Shown: positions 27,267-34,294 of the stretch, piece after piece
Layout of the letters: each line of letters opens with the position of its first letter
How positions within the stretch are numbered: the first letter of the stretch is position 1
Assembly (NCBI RefSeq): GCF_000239795.1
Contig: NZ_CAFJ01000635.1
Span: forward strand, 1 to 34,294
Length of the DNA: 34,294 nucleotides
Direction of reading: 5' to 3'
Source of the DNA: Bradyrhizobium sp. STM 3809
GTDB lineage: Bacteria > Pseudomonadota > Alphaproteobacteria > Rhizobiales > Xanthobacteraceae
Translations under genes and position numbers: made by a program
Notes under the pieces: model-generated
What the model saw: only the letters and a program-made list of their open reading frames with translations
Databases searched by the model: none
Told to the model about the DNA's origin: nothing

Positions 27267-28724
27267 ATGAGCGAGAGTTCAGCGTTGCGATGGCTGCGGG
27301 CACCCCGGCTGGCCGAGGACACGCTGCCGATGGAGCAGCGCATGGTCGCTTGCCGGCGCTGTGGCCGCAGCGTGGAGGTGTCGCTCAGTCCGATGCGGCC
27401 ACCGGCCTTCCTGCGTATCGAGGACCAGGTCGAGTGTCCCGAAGTGCAGGAGCGCGGGACCGGCAAGGACCAGGGCGGACTGTTGTTGATGATGTGCGGC
27501 GCGCTCGAGCAGTCGCTCGATGCCGAGTGGGAGGCGGCCGAGGCCGAAGCAGCGCCCGCGCCCGAGCCGCCGCCGTTCGTGGCGCCGACGCCGTCATACG
27601 CTGCGCCGGAGCTGCTGGATGCCTTGCAGGACAGGTGGGACGACGGCCATAGCGATGATCGCAAGAGCGCGCCGCCGGCCGGCTGGCTGCAGTCGCTGCG
27701 CGCAAGATCCGCGGGACTGCGCCGGGGAATGGTGCGCGCCGTCGTCGCCGTCTCGGTTCTCGGCGTCGTCTTTCTCGGCGGCGTGCTGCTGCCGCTGCGC
27801 GAGATCAAGCTGCTGATCCAGTCGCCGCCCGGTTCGCTGGCGGGGTCGTCAAGCGCGCAGCGCGACGCGTTGGTCGCGCCGTCGACGTCGCCGCACCGCA
27901 TCCTGCTGGAGAGTGCTGCCCCGTCGCCCGGCCCGCGGCCGGCGCCGAGCAGCTTCGTCCCGCCGCGTCCGGCGACGGGCGCCGAGGCTGCCTCCCAACC
28001 CGCCGAGCCCGCGGCTGCGCCACGCCCGGCACCGGAGCCCCAGCCGAAGCTGCGCGTGCCCGAACTGGTCACGATCGCGGGCGGCAGCTTCTCGATGGGG
28101 GGCGACGACGATTCCGAGCAGCCGGCGCATCAGGTCAGCATCAAGCCGTTCTCGCTCGGCAAGCATCCGGTGACGGTCGGTGAATGGAAGAGCTGCGTGA
28201 GCGCGGCAAGCTGTCCCGACATCGCCATCGGCGGCGATGATCGTCCGGTCGTCAATGTGAGCTACGACGACGCGCAGGCCTATCTCGCCTGGCTTTCCAG
28301 GGCGACCGGCAGGACGTTCCGGCTGCCGACCGAGGCCGAGTGGGAATACGCCGCGCGCGCCGGCCAGCGCACCCGCTATTGGTGGGGCGATCGCATGCGT
28401 CAGGGCATGGCGAGCTGCAAGGGCTGCGATGGCGACGCCGAGCTGGACCTGCCGCCAAAGATCGCCACCACGCAGGTCAACCCGTTCGGGCTCTACGACA
28501 TGGGCGGCGGCGTCGGCCAGTGGGTCGCGGACTCCTGGCACAAGAACTACAAGGGCGCCCCGGTCGATGGATCGGCCTGGATCGAGGACGGCAGCTACGC
28601 CCGCGTCATCAGATCCGGGTCCTGGAAGAACGGTGCGTCCGAGGCGCGCGCGGGAAGCCGCGACCGCTATGACGGCCGCATCCGCCATCCGACCCTCGGC
28701 TTCCGCGTCGCATCGTCACCATGA
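27267..28724 (+). CDS. Zinc-ribbon-like/TM/formylglycine-generating-enzyme-fold (SUMF1) protein
   Basis: This 485-residue protein has three parts. The N-terminus has a CxxC pair (Cys29, Cys32) and later cysteines in 'VECPEV' and 'MMCG', suggesting a small metal-binding domain. A transmembrane helix follows at about 154-175. A Pro/Ala-rich linker leads to a C-terminal SUMF1/FGE-sulfatase domain from about 266 on, with 'IAGGSFSMGG', 'FSLGKHPVTVGEW', 'RPVVNVSYDDAQAYLAWL', 'FRLPTEAEWEYAARAG', 'NPFGLYDMGGGVGQWVADSW' and 'RSGSWKNG...RHPTLGFRVA'. The two active-site cysteines of true formylglycine-generating enzymes are not seen in the 'SWKNGASEARAGSRDRYD' segment, so enzymatic oxidation of a sulfatase is unlikely. 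It starts 33 nt after the pseudo-helicase gene behind GAGGA. The C-terminal domain is probably periplasmic and binds ligand or protein. Confidence 0.85.
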   Translation: MSESSALRWLRAPRLAEDTLPMEQRMVACRRCGRSVEVSLSPMRPPAFLRIEDQVECPEVQERGTGKDQGGLLLMMCGALEQSLDAEWEAAEAEAAPAPEPPPFVAPTPSYAAPELLDALQDRWDDGHSDDRKSAPPAGWLQSLRARSAGLRRGMVRAVVAVSVLGVVFLGGVLLPLREIKLLIQSPPGSLAGSSSAQRDALVAPSTSPHRILLESAAPSPGPRPAPSSFVPPRPATGAEAASQPAEPAAAPRPAPEPQPKLRVPELVTIAGGSFSMGGDDDSEQPAHQVSIKPFSLGKHPVTVGEWKSCVSAASCPDIAIGGDDRPVVNVSYDDAQAYLAWLSRATGRTFRLPTEAEWEYAARAGQRTRYWWGDRMRQGMASCKGCDGDAELDLPPKIATTQVNPFGLYDMGGGVGQWVADSWHKNYKGAPVDGSAWIEDGSYARVIRSGSWKNGASEARAGSRDRYDGRIRHPTLGFRVASSP

Positions 28725-28734
28725 GGGGATCTGA

Positions 28735-29346
28735 ATGTTGCGGACCAATTCTGGGCGTGTCGGCCTCGCCTTGCTGATGTCGCTCGCGCTCGTGCCGCCG
28801 CCCGCATCGGCCAAGGGCACCAAGGCTGCGAAGGACGCGCGTGTCTACTTCATCTCGCCGTCCGATGGCGAGACCGTCACCGGTCCGCTCATCTGCCGGT
28901 TCGGCCTGCGCAACATGGGCGTGACCCATGCCGGCGACGATTTCGCCGGCAGCGGCCATCATCATCTGCTGGTCGATGTCGACGAGACGATGCAGGCCGG
29001 CGAGCCGATCCCGCGCGACAAGAAGCATATCCACTATGCTGCCGGCGAGACCGAGGCGCGGATCGAACTGCCGCCGGGCAAGCACACGCTGCAGCTCGTG
29101 CTCGGCGACACCCGGCATCTCAACTTCGATCCGCCGTTGGTCTCCGAGAAGATCATGATCACGGTGGGCAAGCCGAACGGATCGGAGGAGGCACGCGCGA
29201 CCCGCGGCACCGGCGAGCGGCGCAAGGTCCTCGAGCGCGCCTCGGCGCCCGAGCCGCTGCAACTGCAGCCCACGGTAACGCCGGAGATGACGAAGTCGCC
29301 CGAGAGCTCCGACTTCATCAGCCGGGTGCTCACCGGATCGAAGTAG
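28735..29346 (+). CDS. Periplasmic DUF4399 protein
   Basis: This 203-residue exported protein has a signal peptide ('GLALLMSLALVPPPASA') and a DUF4399 domain. Typical elements are 'VYFISPSDGETVTGPLICRFGLRNMGV', 'GSGHHHLLVD', 'KKHIHYAAGETEARIELPPGKHTLQLVLGD' and 'HLNFDPPLVSEKIMITV'. The cluster of conserved histidines (HHH, HIH, and KH in the KHTLQL strand) suggests metal binding, but the family has no assigned function that I know. A hydrophilic tail of about 55 residues follows the domain. It begins 10 nt after the SUMF1-fold gene behind a GAGGGG ribosome site, so it is the third gene of that operon. Confidence 0.85.
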   Translation: MLRTNSGRVGLALLMSLALVPPPASAKGTKAAKDARVYFISPSDGETVTGPLICRFGLRNMGVTHAGDDFAGSGHHHLLVDVDETMQAGEPIPRDKKHIHYAAGETEARIELPPGKHTLQLVLGDTRHLNFDPPLVSEKIMITVGKPNGSEEARATRGTGERRKVLERASAPEPLQLQPTVTPEMTKSPESSDFISRVLTGSK

Positions 29347-30255
29347 CGCCGGACCGGCTCCGATCCGCCGTGGCTGTCCTCGCCCCGCGAGGAGTGCTGC
29401 CGCGAGGCGCGCGAGTGTTGATCGCGATCGGCAGACGTTCCCGCACCATCACCGGCGCCTGCGTTGGCCGCTCTGCGGCGGCGAGGCGATCCATCGCCAT
29501 CATTGTCCGCGGCGATGAGGGATGACGCATCTCGAACGCTGCATCACGCCTGCGAGAGACATCGTCGCGCTGGGCGACGAGCGAAGTTCGCCGCGTAGTT
29601 CAGGCACGTTGTCGTGACGGGGCCTGAGGCTCGACTGCGCCTCGTTGTTGAAGCTTCCGGCGCGTTCTCTCCTGCACGAAAAACGACGTTACGCCGATGC
29701 ACGGACGTGCGCGGATCGACCATCGCTGTCGGCATCTGCGCGCGAGGGCGTAGGCTCGACTCCGCTGATGACTTGATCGCGCGACGACCATGGAGCGCTG
29801 ATAAAATATTCGTGTGACGTAACGTCGCAGCTCGCGGCTGTCGGATCGTTTGTCGCCGCATCGTCGTCACAGCTGCAATCCGGCAGGAGTATGGTCGGCT
29901 GCGTCGTGACGCCGATGTGCTCGGCGCGCGCGGAACCGAGCGAGGACGTCTCGCTGCCGATACGCCTTGCGAATCAATGTCACTTGCAAGGGTCGCGATC
30001 GGCGTGCGGCCCGCGCATCAGAAAAGATCAGTCGCCGGCCGACATGGTTCGATCGCAGCCGGAGCGCATCTGGGTCCGCGAGCCAGCGACATTGCGGCTG
30101 GATGTAGGGCGCTTTGGGCCGCGCACGCGCGCCGGAGGCCGTTGCCGGTAGCGGGCAACGTCCAAGTTTCGTTGAAATCTCCCTCCCCTTTGTCTCCCGC
30201 GCATCGCGCGCTCCGCAGCGCATCGAATCGCGCAGAGTTCGAGGAGGGTTTGATT
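29347..30255. other. Long intergenic region without a supported gene
   Basis: About 900 bp separate the DUF4399 gene from the PepSY-like gene. Open frames here are short, overlap each other on both strands, and show no family resemblance or good ribosome site. Hairpins are visible: TCCTCGC/GCGAGGA at 29377-29393, just after the operon and without a T-run; CATCGCC/GGCGATG at 29492-29517; and CGTTGCC/GGCAACG at 30140-30160, about 95 bp before the next start. The first may be an imperfect terminator and the last an operator or leader structure; both are guesses. Confidence 0.5.
29377..29393 (+). terminator. Possible terminator hairpin after the DUF4399 operon
   Basis: A 7-bp stem TCCTCGC/GCGAGGA with a 3-nt loop begins 31 nt after the DUF4399 stop. 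No T-tract follows, so intrinsic termination here is doubtful. Confidence 0.3.
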
Positions 30256-30534
30256 GTGAAGATCGTCAAGATCATCGCCGTTGCGTTCGCGGCAGGGCTT
30301 GCGTCCGGCTCGGCCGCACTTGCCGACGGCTACAAGGATTGCACCAAGCTCGACAAGGCGTCGTGGAAGACGACGGCCGACGCCGAAGCGAAGGCAAAGG
30401 CTGCGGGCTACGAGGTTCGCCAGACCAAGATCGAAGGCTCCTGCTACGAGGTCTACGGCGTCAAGGGCGGCAAGCTGTTCGAGCTGTTCTACAGCCCCGA
30501 GGACCTCGCCCTGAAGCATACGAAGGCGAAGTGA
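30256..30534 (+). CDS. Small periplasmic PepSY-like protein
   Basis: This 92-residue protein uses a GTG start at 30256, chosen because GAGGAGGG lies at 30241-30248; TTG 30250 is too close to that site. A signal peptide ('IVKIIAVAFAAGLASGSAALA') is followed by a single PepSY-like domain: 'ADAEAKAKAAGYEVRQTKIEGSCYEVYGVKGGKLFELFYSPEDLAL'. The pattern of helix, then 'G-Y-x-V', then 'Y-E-V-x-x-x-x-G-x-x-x-E' strands fits PepSY. It has two cysteines, Cys30-region 'KDCTKL' and 'GSCYEV', which could form a disulfide. A cytochrome b561-type gene follows 10 nt after its stop, a pairing seen widely, where the small protein is thought to receive or modulate electrons. Confidence 0.85.
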   Translation: MKIVKIIAVAFAAGLASGSAALADGYKDCTKLDKASWKTTADAEAKAKAAGYEVRQTKIEGSCYEVYGVKGGKLFELFYSPEDLALKHTKAK

Positions 30535-30544
30535 TCTGACGATC

Positions 30545-31348
30545 ATGCGTGACGCAGGACAGGCACAGCGGAGCGTCGTGTCCGGGACCCAGGCGAGCTC
30601 ACGGTCGGGCACCGTGGCGATCTGGGACCTGCCGCTGCGCGTCTGGCACTGGGCTCTCGCGGCTTTCGTGCTCGTCGCCTGCGTCACGCCCAACACGTTC
30701 GACCGGCTGCACCGGCTGGCGGGCTATGCCGTGATCGGTCTGCTCGCCTTCCGGCTGATCTGGGGCATGATCGGCAGCCGTCACTCGCTGTTCGCCCGCA
30801 TCAGCCTCAAGCTGCGGGCGGCCCCTCGCTATATCCTCGGCATCTCGCGCGGCGACACTGGACGTTATCTCGGTCTCAATCCGGCAGGGGCGGCGATGCT
30901 CGTGGCGATGCTCGCGCTGCTGACCGTCTCGACCGTCACCGGTGTCATGCAGGTGTCGGTGCGATTCTTCGGCGTCGGCTGGATCGAGCAGGCCCATTCG
31001 CTGTCGTCCAATGCGATCATCGCGCTGATTGCCGTCCATCTGCTGGGGACGCTGTGGATGAGCGTGCTGCAGCGGGAGAACCTCGCCCGCGCCATGCTCA
31101 CCGGCCGCAAGCGCGTGCCGGAGCGCGCACAACGCTCCGCGCAACCCGGACCGTCGGCATCGCGCCCGTCCGTCGCAGCGAAGATCGGGCCGGAGACCGC
31201 GCCGGTCACGGCAGAAGAGAATGTCTCGGTCGTCCCGGATTTTCCGCCGCTGCGCGCGGCGCCAGCCGTCGCTGCCAAACCGCCCGCACCGGCGCCGATG
31301 CCGCGATCGGCTGGCGTCCACGACAAGCGTCTCGGCGTCGGACGGTGA
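30545..31348 (+). CDS. Cytochrome b561-type membrane protein
   Basis: This 267-residue protein has a four-helix cytochrome b561/Ni-Fe-hydrogenase b-type domain. Candidate haem ligands are His35 ('VWHWALAAFVL'), His56 ('DRLHRLAGYAV'), His151 ('QAHSLSSN') and His165 ('LIAVHLLGTLW'). It probably transfers electrons between the quinone pool and a periplasmic acceptor, here the PepSY-like protein encoded 10 nt upstream. After the last helix comes a Pro/Ala-rich cytoplasmic or periplasmic tail of about 85 residues that is not part of the domain. The start at 30545 has only a weak ribosome site; GTG 30578, preceded by GGAG, is a plausible alternative that would keep the whole membrane domain. Confidence 0.88.
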   Translation: MRDAGQAQRSVVSGTQASSRSGTVAIWDLPLRVWHWALAAFVLVACVTPNTFDRLHRLAGYAVIGLLAFRLIWGMIGSRHSLFARISLKLRAAPRYILGISRGDTGRYLGLNPAGAAMLVAMLALLTVSTVTGVMQVSVRFFGVGWIEQAHSLSSNAIIALIAVHLLGTLWMSVLQRENLARAMLTGRKRVPERAQRSAQPGPSASRPSVAAKIGPETAPVTAEENVSVVPDFPPLRAAPAVAAKPPAPAPMPRSAGVHDKRLGVGR

Positions 31349-31854
31349 AGCGCGGTCGACTCCGCGCGTGTGCGCTAGCCGGTGGATCGAGCGCGGATTG
31401 GCCGCGTGCCATATTCGTCACGACGCGCTGATTGCGTGGGCGCCTGCCGTCGAACGTGTTGTTGAACTATCAGTTCGCTCTGCGATCAATCGATACCGAA
31501 TCATCAGCGCGCGCCGGTCGCAGCGTGCGATGATTCGTCAGTTGATCTGCTGTCGTTGGGTCCGTTGTTTCATATTAGCACAGCCTGCAAGTAGACGCGT
31601 TTTCGATCGAGCCATTCGATCGCAGTCGCAGGCGCTTTGTCGTGCATGATCGAATTATTCCGCTGTTCATTCGATTCGCCGAACTAATTATTTCGCGCGC
31701 GTTTGTTGATGAAGCGAGTTTGCCAAAGTTCGACACGGTAATTTGCCGCATTCAAAGACTTTATAGGCGTTCTACGCAGTGTCGGAGGCTCGCCGAAATC
31801 GCGAGCGTAGAAAACATCCGGCGCACGGGTGAATTCGGGACAGGGACATACATC
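31349..31854. other. AT-richer intergenic region before the cupredoxin gene
   Basis: These 506 bp hold no gene I can support and are visibly richer in A and T than their surroundings, especially 31560-31770. They must contain the promoter of the cupredoxin gene. A candidate is TTGCCG near 31754 with TATAGG downstream, but the 14-bp spacing is too short for a standard sigma-70 promoter, so no promoter is claimed. A hairpin lies right after the cytochrome gene (31350-31367). Confidence 0.45.
31350..31367 (+). terminator. Possible terminator hairpin after the cytochrome b561 gene
   Basis: A GCGCGG/CCGCGC stem with a 6-nt loop starts 2 nt after the stop codon. There is no T-run behind it, so it may only stabilise the transcript end or act with Rho. 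Confidence 0.3.
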
Positions 31855-32196
31855 ATGAAGACATTCGGAAAAGTCGGGTTTGTAGGAGTGGCAGCGCTGA
31901 TGATGGCCGGCTGGGCGCTGCCTGCGGGCGCAGCCGAGACCACGATCGAGATCTCGGTGAAGGACAACAAGTTTCAGCCGGCCGAGCTGAAGGCGCCTGC
32001 CGATACGCCGATCGTCTTCAAGATCAAGAATCTCGATGCCGCGCCGATCGAGTTCGAGAGCGAGCCGCTGCAGTTCGAGACGGTGATCAAGCCGAACATG
32101 GAAAGCGTGGTGAAGGTCAAGGCGCAGAAGCCCGGGCGGTACGAGTTCTTCGACGACCTGCATCAGAGCAACAAAGGCACGCTCGTCGTCGAGTGA
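31855..32196 (+). CDS. Periplasmic cupredoxin-fold protein
   Basis: This 113-residue protein has a signal peptide ('VGFVGVAALMMAGWALPAGAA') and a single cupredoxin domain. The domain starts 'TTIEISVKDNKFQPAELKAPADTPIVFKIKNLD' and ends 'KPGRYEFFDDLHQSNKGTLVVE'. It lacks the cysteine of classical type-1 copper sites. Instead it has 'EFESEPLQFE', 'NMES' and 'LHQSNKGT', as in the small cupredoxins usually encoded beside FTR1-type iron permeases, where they assist iron oxidation or delivery. No FTR1 gene is nearby. The start at 31855 is chosen over the longer frame because it begins the signal peptide and has a GGGA ribosome site. An imperfect inverted repeat follows the stop. Confidence 0.85.
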   Translation: MKTFGKVGFVGVAALMMAGWALPAGAAETTIEISVKDNKFQPAELKAPADTPIVFKIKNLDAAPIEFESEPLQFETVIKPNMESVVKVKAQKPGRYEFFDDLHQSNKGTLVVE

Positions 32197-32201
32197 TCGA
32201 T

Positions 32202-32240
32202 GGTCCCCGCGGCCTCTGGCTTGAACCCGGTCGCGGGACC
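32202..32240 (+). terminator. Possible terminator stem after the cupredoxin gene
   Basis: GGTCCcCGCG (32202-32211) can pair with CGCGGGACC (32232-32240) with one bulged C and a loop of 20 nt, starting 5 nt after the stop. No T-run follows, so it is only a candidate. Confidence 0.3.
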
Positions 32241-32280
32241 GCAATCCGCATGCGGTCGAACATGATGGAGACGGCGCCTT

Positions 32281-34137
32281 TTGCAACGTGCAATTCGACA
32301 GGCGAGCATACCCGGACGTCGCGCAGGCCGCGACGTGCCGCGGTGTCGGGAAGAGACGGTGGCGATCACCGTGCTGTTCGTGACGCTGGCCGGTGTCGCG
32401 CCGTCGCATGGTCAGACCGCCGTCCAGGACTCGCAGGCCAGGGCCTATGCCGACCCCGGCACGACTGAGAGCGCCCCCCTGGTGATCGTGCCCGGCCGTC
32501 GTCGCCAGCCGGTCCGGCCGGCCAACGGCAATGGGCCGGTCGTGATTCCGCAAGTCATCATGGCGCCGGGCGGCACGGATTCGGAGACGAAGGAGCCGGC
32601 GCAGGTCGACGAGCGTTCGCCGCCGCGGCCGAGATCTCCGATCGACAACGGCGCCGGTGCGCTGCCACAGGCGGCGCGCCGCGATCCACCGCCGCGTCTC
32701 GCGCCGGTGCGCAACGGATTCTTCGGTGCGCCGTCGGCCGGACTGCTGGTCGGCGGCTGCCTGGCGACGCCTGGCCGGCTGTCGATGACCAACGTTCCCA
32801 ATCGCTGCCTCGACGCGCTGGCTTTCGCCGTCAGTCCGCCGCCGGCGACGCGCGGTGTGCTGCCGCGCAATCTGCCGCCGATCCCGCGGCAGGATGCGCA
32901 ACCGATTCCGCCGGTGCTCGCCGACAAGCCGAAGATGCGGCTGCCCCCGGTGAACAAGGGGCAGAAGCCGCAGCAGGAGCCGGCGCCGCCGATGATGGCG
33001 GAGGATCCCTATGAGCCCAAGGGCATCACGGTGGGAAACTTCGTCCTGAAGCCTGCGTTCGAAATGTCCTCAGGCTTCGACAGCAATCCCGGGCGTGTGC
33101 CGAAGGGCGCCGGCTCCGGCTTCGTCAGCGTTGCGCCGGTCCTCCTGGTGCGCTCTCAGTTCGACCGACATCTGCTCAACGCCGATGTGCGCGTCGGCTA
33201 TATCGACTATGCCAAGCTTCGGCAGCTCTCGAGGCCCACCGTCGACGCCAAGGTGAATGGTCGCTACGACATCACCGATACGTTTGCGCTCAACGGCGAG
33301 GGCCACGTTGCGGTCGATGCCGATGATCCCGGCACGCCGCGCTTTGCGGGACGGTTCGCGAAGATCCCGCTGGCCTCCACCGTCGGCGGCTCGGCGGGCG
33401 TCACGAAGCGGTTCGAGGATTTCGAGGTCTCGACCAAGGCGGCGATCGACCGGGTCGCGTTCCAGAACGCGCCGCTGATCGACGGCCAGATCGTCAGCAA
33501 CGCCGATCGCAATTTCGTCCAGTACGGGTCGCAAAGCCGCGTCACCTACAATCTCACGCCGGAGATCCGGCCCTTCGTCGACGTCGCCGTCGATCGCCGC
33601 GTTCACGACATCGCCGTCGATGCCGAAGGCTTCCGCCGCGACTCCACCGGCACCGCCGTCGAGGCCGGCGTGACGCTCAACTACGCCGACAAGCTGACCG
33701 GCGACGTCGCCGTCGGCTATCTCACGCGCAAATTCCAGGACCCGCTGCTCAAGCCGGTGAACGGCTTCATCGCCGACGCCAACCTCACCTGGCAATATGC
33801 CAAGGAGACCGCGGTGATGTTCGGTGCCAAGTCGCAGGTGGTCGAGAGCACCGAGGTCGGCATCTCCGGCGTGCTCAAGCGCGACGTCACCGTCGGCGTC
33901 GAGCATCAGTTCGAGCCCTGGCTGGTCGGCACCTTCCTCGCGGGCTATGGCCAGGACGCGTTCACCGGCACGACGCGGGTCGACAATCGTTATCTGGTCG
34001 AGCTCGGCATGCTCTACAAGTTCTCCCGCCTGCTGCAGTTCAGGGCGAGCGTCCGGCGCGAGGAGACGCGCTCGAACTTCAAGGAGAACGATCTCTCGGC
34101 CACCGTCGTGCAGGTCGGCGCCCGCGTGCAGTATTGA
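32281..34137 (+). CDS. Outer-membrane beta-barrel protein with proline-rich N-terminal part
   Basis: This protein of up to 618 residues has a signal peptide ('VAITVLFVTLAGVAPSHGQ') and a low-complexity Pro/Arg-rich region to about residue 240. The remainder (about 245-618) reads as alternating amphipathic strands of a putative beta-barrel porin type 2, beginning 'GFDSNPGRV' and ending in a terminal Tyr ('VGARVQY'), the usual outer-membrane C-terminus. A short 'CLATPGRLSMTNVPNRC' segment near 160 holds two cysteines. The start is uncertain: TTG 32281 has GGAG about 10 nt upstream but gives a long basic n-region; GTG 32359, preceded by GGAAGAG, would begin right at the hydrophobic core; GTG 32335 is between. 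No in-frame ATG fits. Transported substrate unknown. The remaining 157 bp to the window edge show no gene. Confidence 0.8.
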   Translation: MQRAIRQASIPGRRAGRDVPRCREETVAITVLFVTLAGVAPSHGQTAVQDSQARAYADPGTTESAPLVIVPGRRRQPVRPANGNGPVVIPQVIMAPGGTDSETKEPAQVDERSPPRPRSPIDNGAGALPQAARRDPPPRLAPVRNGFFGAPSAGLLVGGCLATPGRLSMTNVPNRCLDALAFAVSPPPATRGVLPRNLPPIPRQDAQPIPPVLADKPKMRLPPVNKGQKPQQEPAPPMMAEDPYEPKGITVGNFVLKPAFEMSSGFDSNPGRVPKGAGSGFVSVAPVLLVRSQFDRHLLNADVRVGYIDYAKLRQLSRPTVDAKVNGRYDITDTFALNGEGHVAVDADDPGTPRFAGRFAKIPLASTVGGSAGVTKRFEDFEVSTKAAIDRVAFQNAPLIDGQIVSNADRNFVQYGSQSRVTYNLTPEIRPFVDVAVDRRVHDIAVDAEGFRRDSTGTAVEAGVTLNYADKLTGDVAVGYLTRKFQDPLLKPVNGFIADANLTWQYAKETAVMFGAKSQVVESTEVGISGVLKRDVTVGVEHQFEPWLVGTFLAGYGQDAFTGTTRVDNRYLVELGMLYKFSRLLQFRASVRREETRSNFKENDLSATVVQVGARVQY

Positions 34138-34294
34138 CCCACCGAACGCAGCGATCTGTCGTCTCCATGGGTTCGCTGCTCGTGGTCGAGCTGGAGAGAA
34201 GGCTTCGGCGCGCGAGTTTTCCCACGAATTCCTCGGCGTGTTCATGGCCCGGTCTGCAGCGCCGCACACGTTGCAGCGCCGCCCACGGTGCTCC

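Noticed and set aside
29417..29430. FNR-like half-palindrome TTGATCGCGATCGG
   Set aside because: The right half lacks the required CAA, and the site lies more than 800 bp from the nearest downstream start.
29544..29870. Short open frames on both strands in the 29.5-29.9 kb gap
   Set aside because: They overlap one another, lack ribosome sites and resemble no family I know.
29963..29990. TTG and CAA half-sites before the PepSY-like gene
   Set aside because: The spacing between half-sites (5 bp) is wrong for a FixK/FNR dimer.

Overview
The window is high-GC DNA with alphaproteobacterial character. A clade-I nitrous oxide reductase cluster in the order nosRZDFYLX, a FixK/FNR-type box and a folded palindromic repeat all suggest Bradyrhizobium or a close relative in the Nitrobacteraceae. 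This assignment rests on recalled gene order and protein resemblance; no database was searched.

Region 1 (114-6753, minus strand) is a tight six-gene operon in which every junction overlaps by 1-23 nt. In transcription order it encodes a ThDP-dependent pyruvate-oxidase-like enzyme, an enolase-superfamily (mandelate racemase/muconate lactonizing type) enzyme, an internally duplicated membrane protein, a gluconate-2-dehydrogenase-subunit-3-like protein, a GMC flavoprotein with a Cys-x5-Cys-x3-Cys motif, and a PPC/DUF296 protein. It looks like a sugar or sugar-acid oxidation pathway. The usual c-type cytochrome subunit is absent, and the duplicated membrane protein, with two histidines per repeat, may take its place.

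Region 2 (7217-16133, minus strand) is the complete nosRZDFYLX cluster for reduction of N2O to N2: the membrane flavoprotein NosR, the copper enzyme NosZ, the NosDFY ABC system, the copper lipoprotein NosL and the flavin transferase NosX. A roughly 100-bp palindromic element lies just after nosX. A FixK/FNR-type box lies upstream of nosR. A divergent ferritin-like diiron protein gene shares that intergenic region.

Region 3 (17232-21402, minus strand) encodes an RND efflux pump and its periplasmic adaptor, without an outer-membrane channel.

Region 4 (22062-29346, plus strand) is the least conventional part. A 1723-residue protein looks like an SF1/AAA helicase whose nucleotide-binding motifs have all decayed, fused to a transmembrane helix and an extra C-terminal domain. 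It is followed by a zinc-ribbon/TM/formylglycine-generating-enzyme-fold protein without visible catalytic cysteines, and by a periplasmic DUF4399 protein.

Region 5 (30256-34137, plus strand) holds a PepSY-like periplasmic protein with a cytochrome b561 (a probable electron-transfer pair), a periplasmic cupredoxin-fold protein, and a large outer-membrane beta-barrel protein. Gaps at 6754-7216, 21403-22061, 29347-30255 and 31349-31854 contain no gene I can support. No tRNA, rRNA, CRISPR array, transposase or phage gene was seen.
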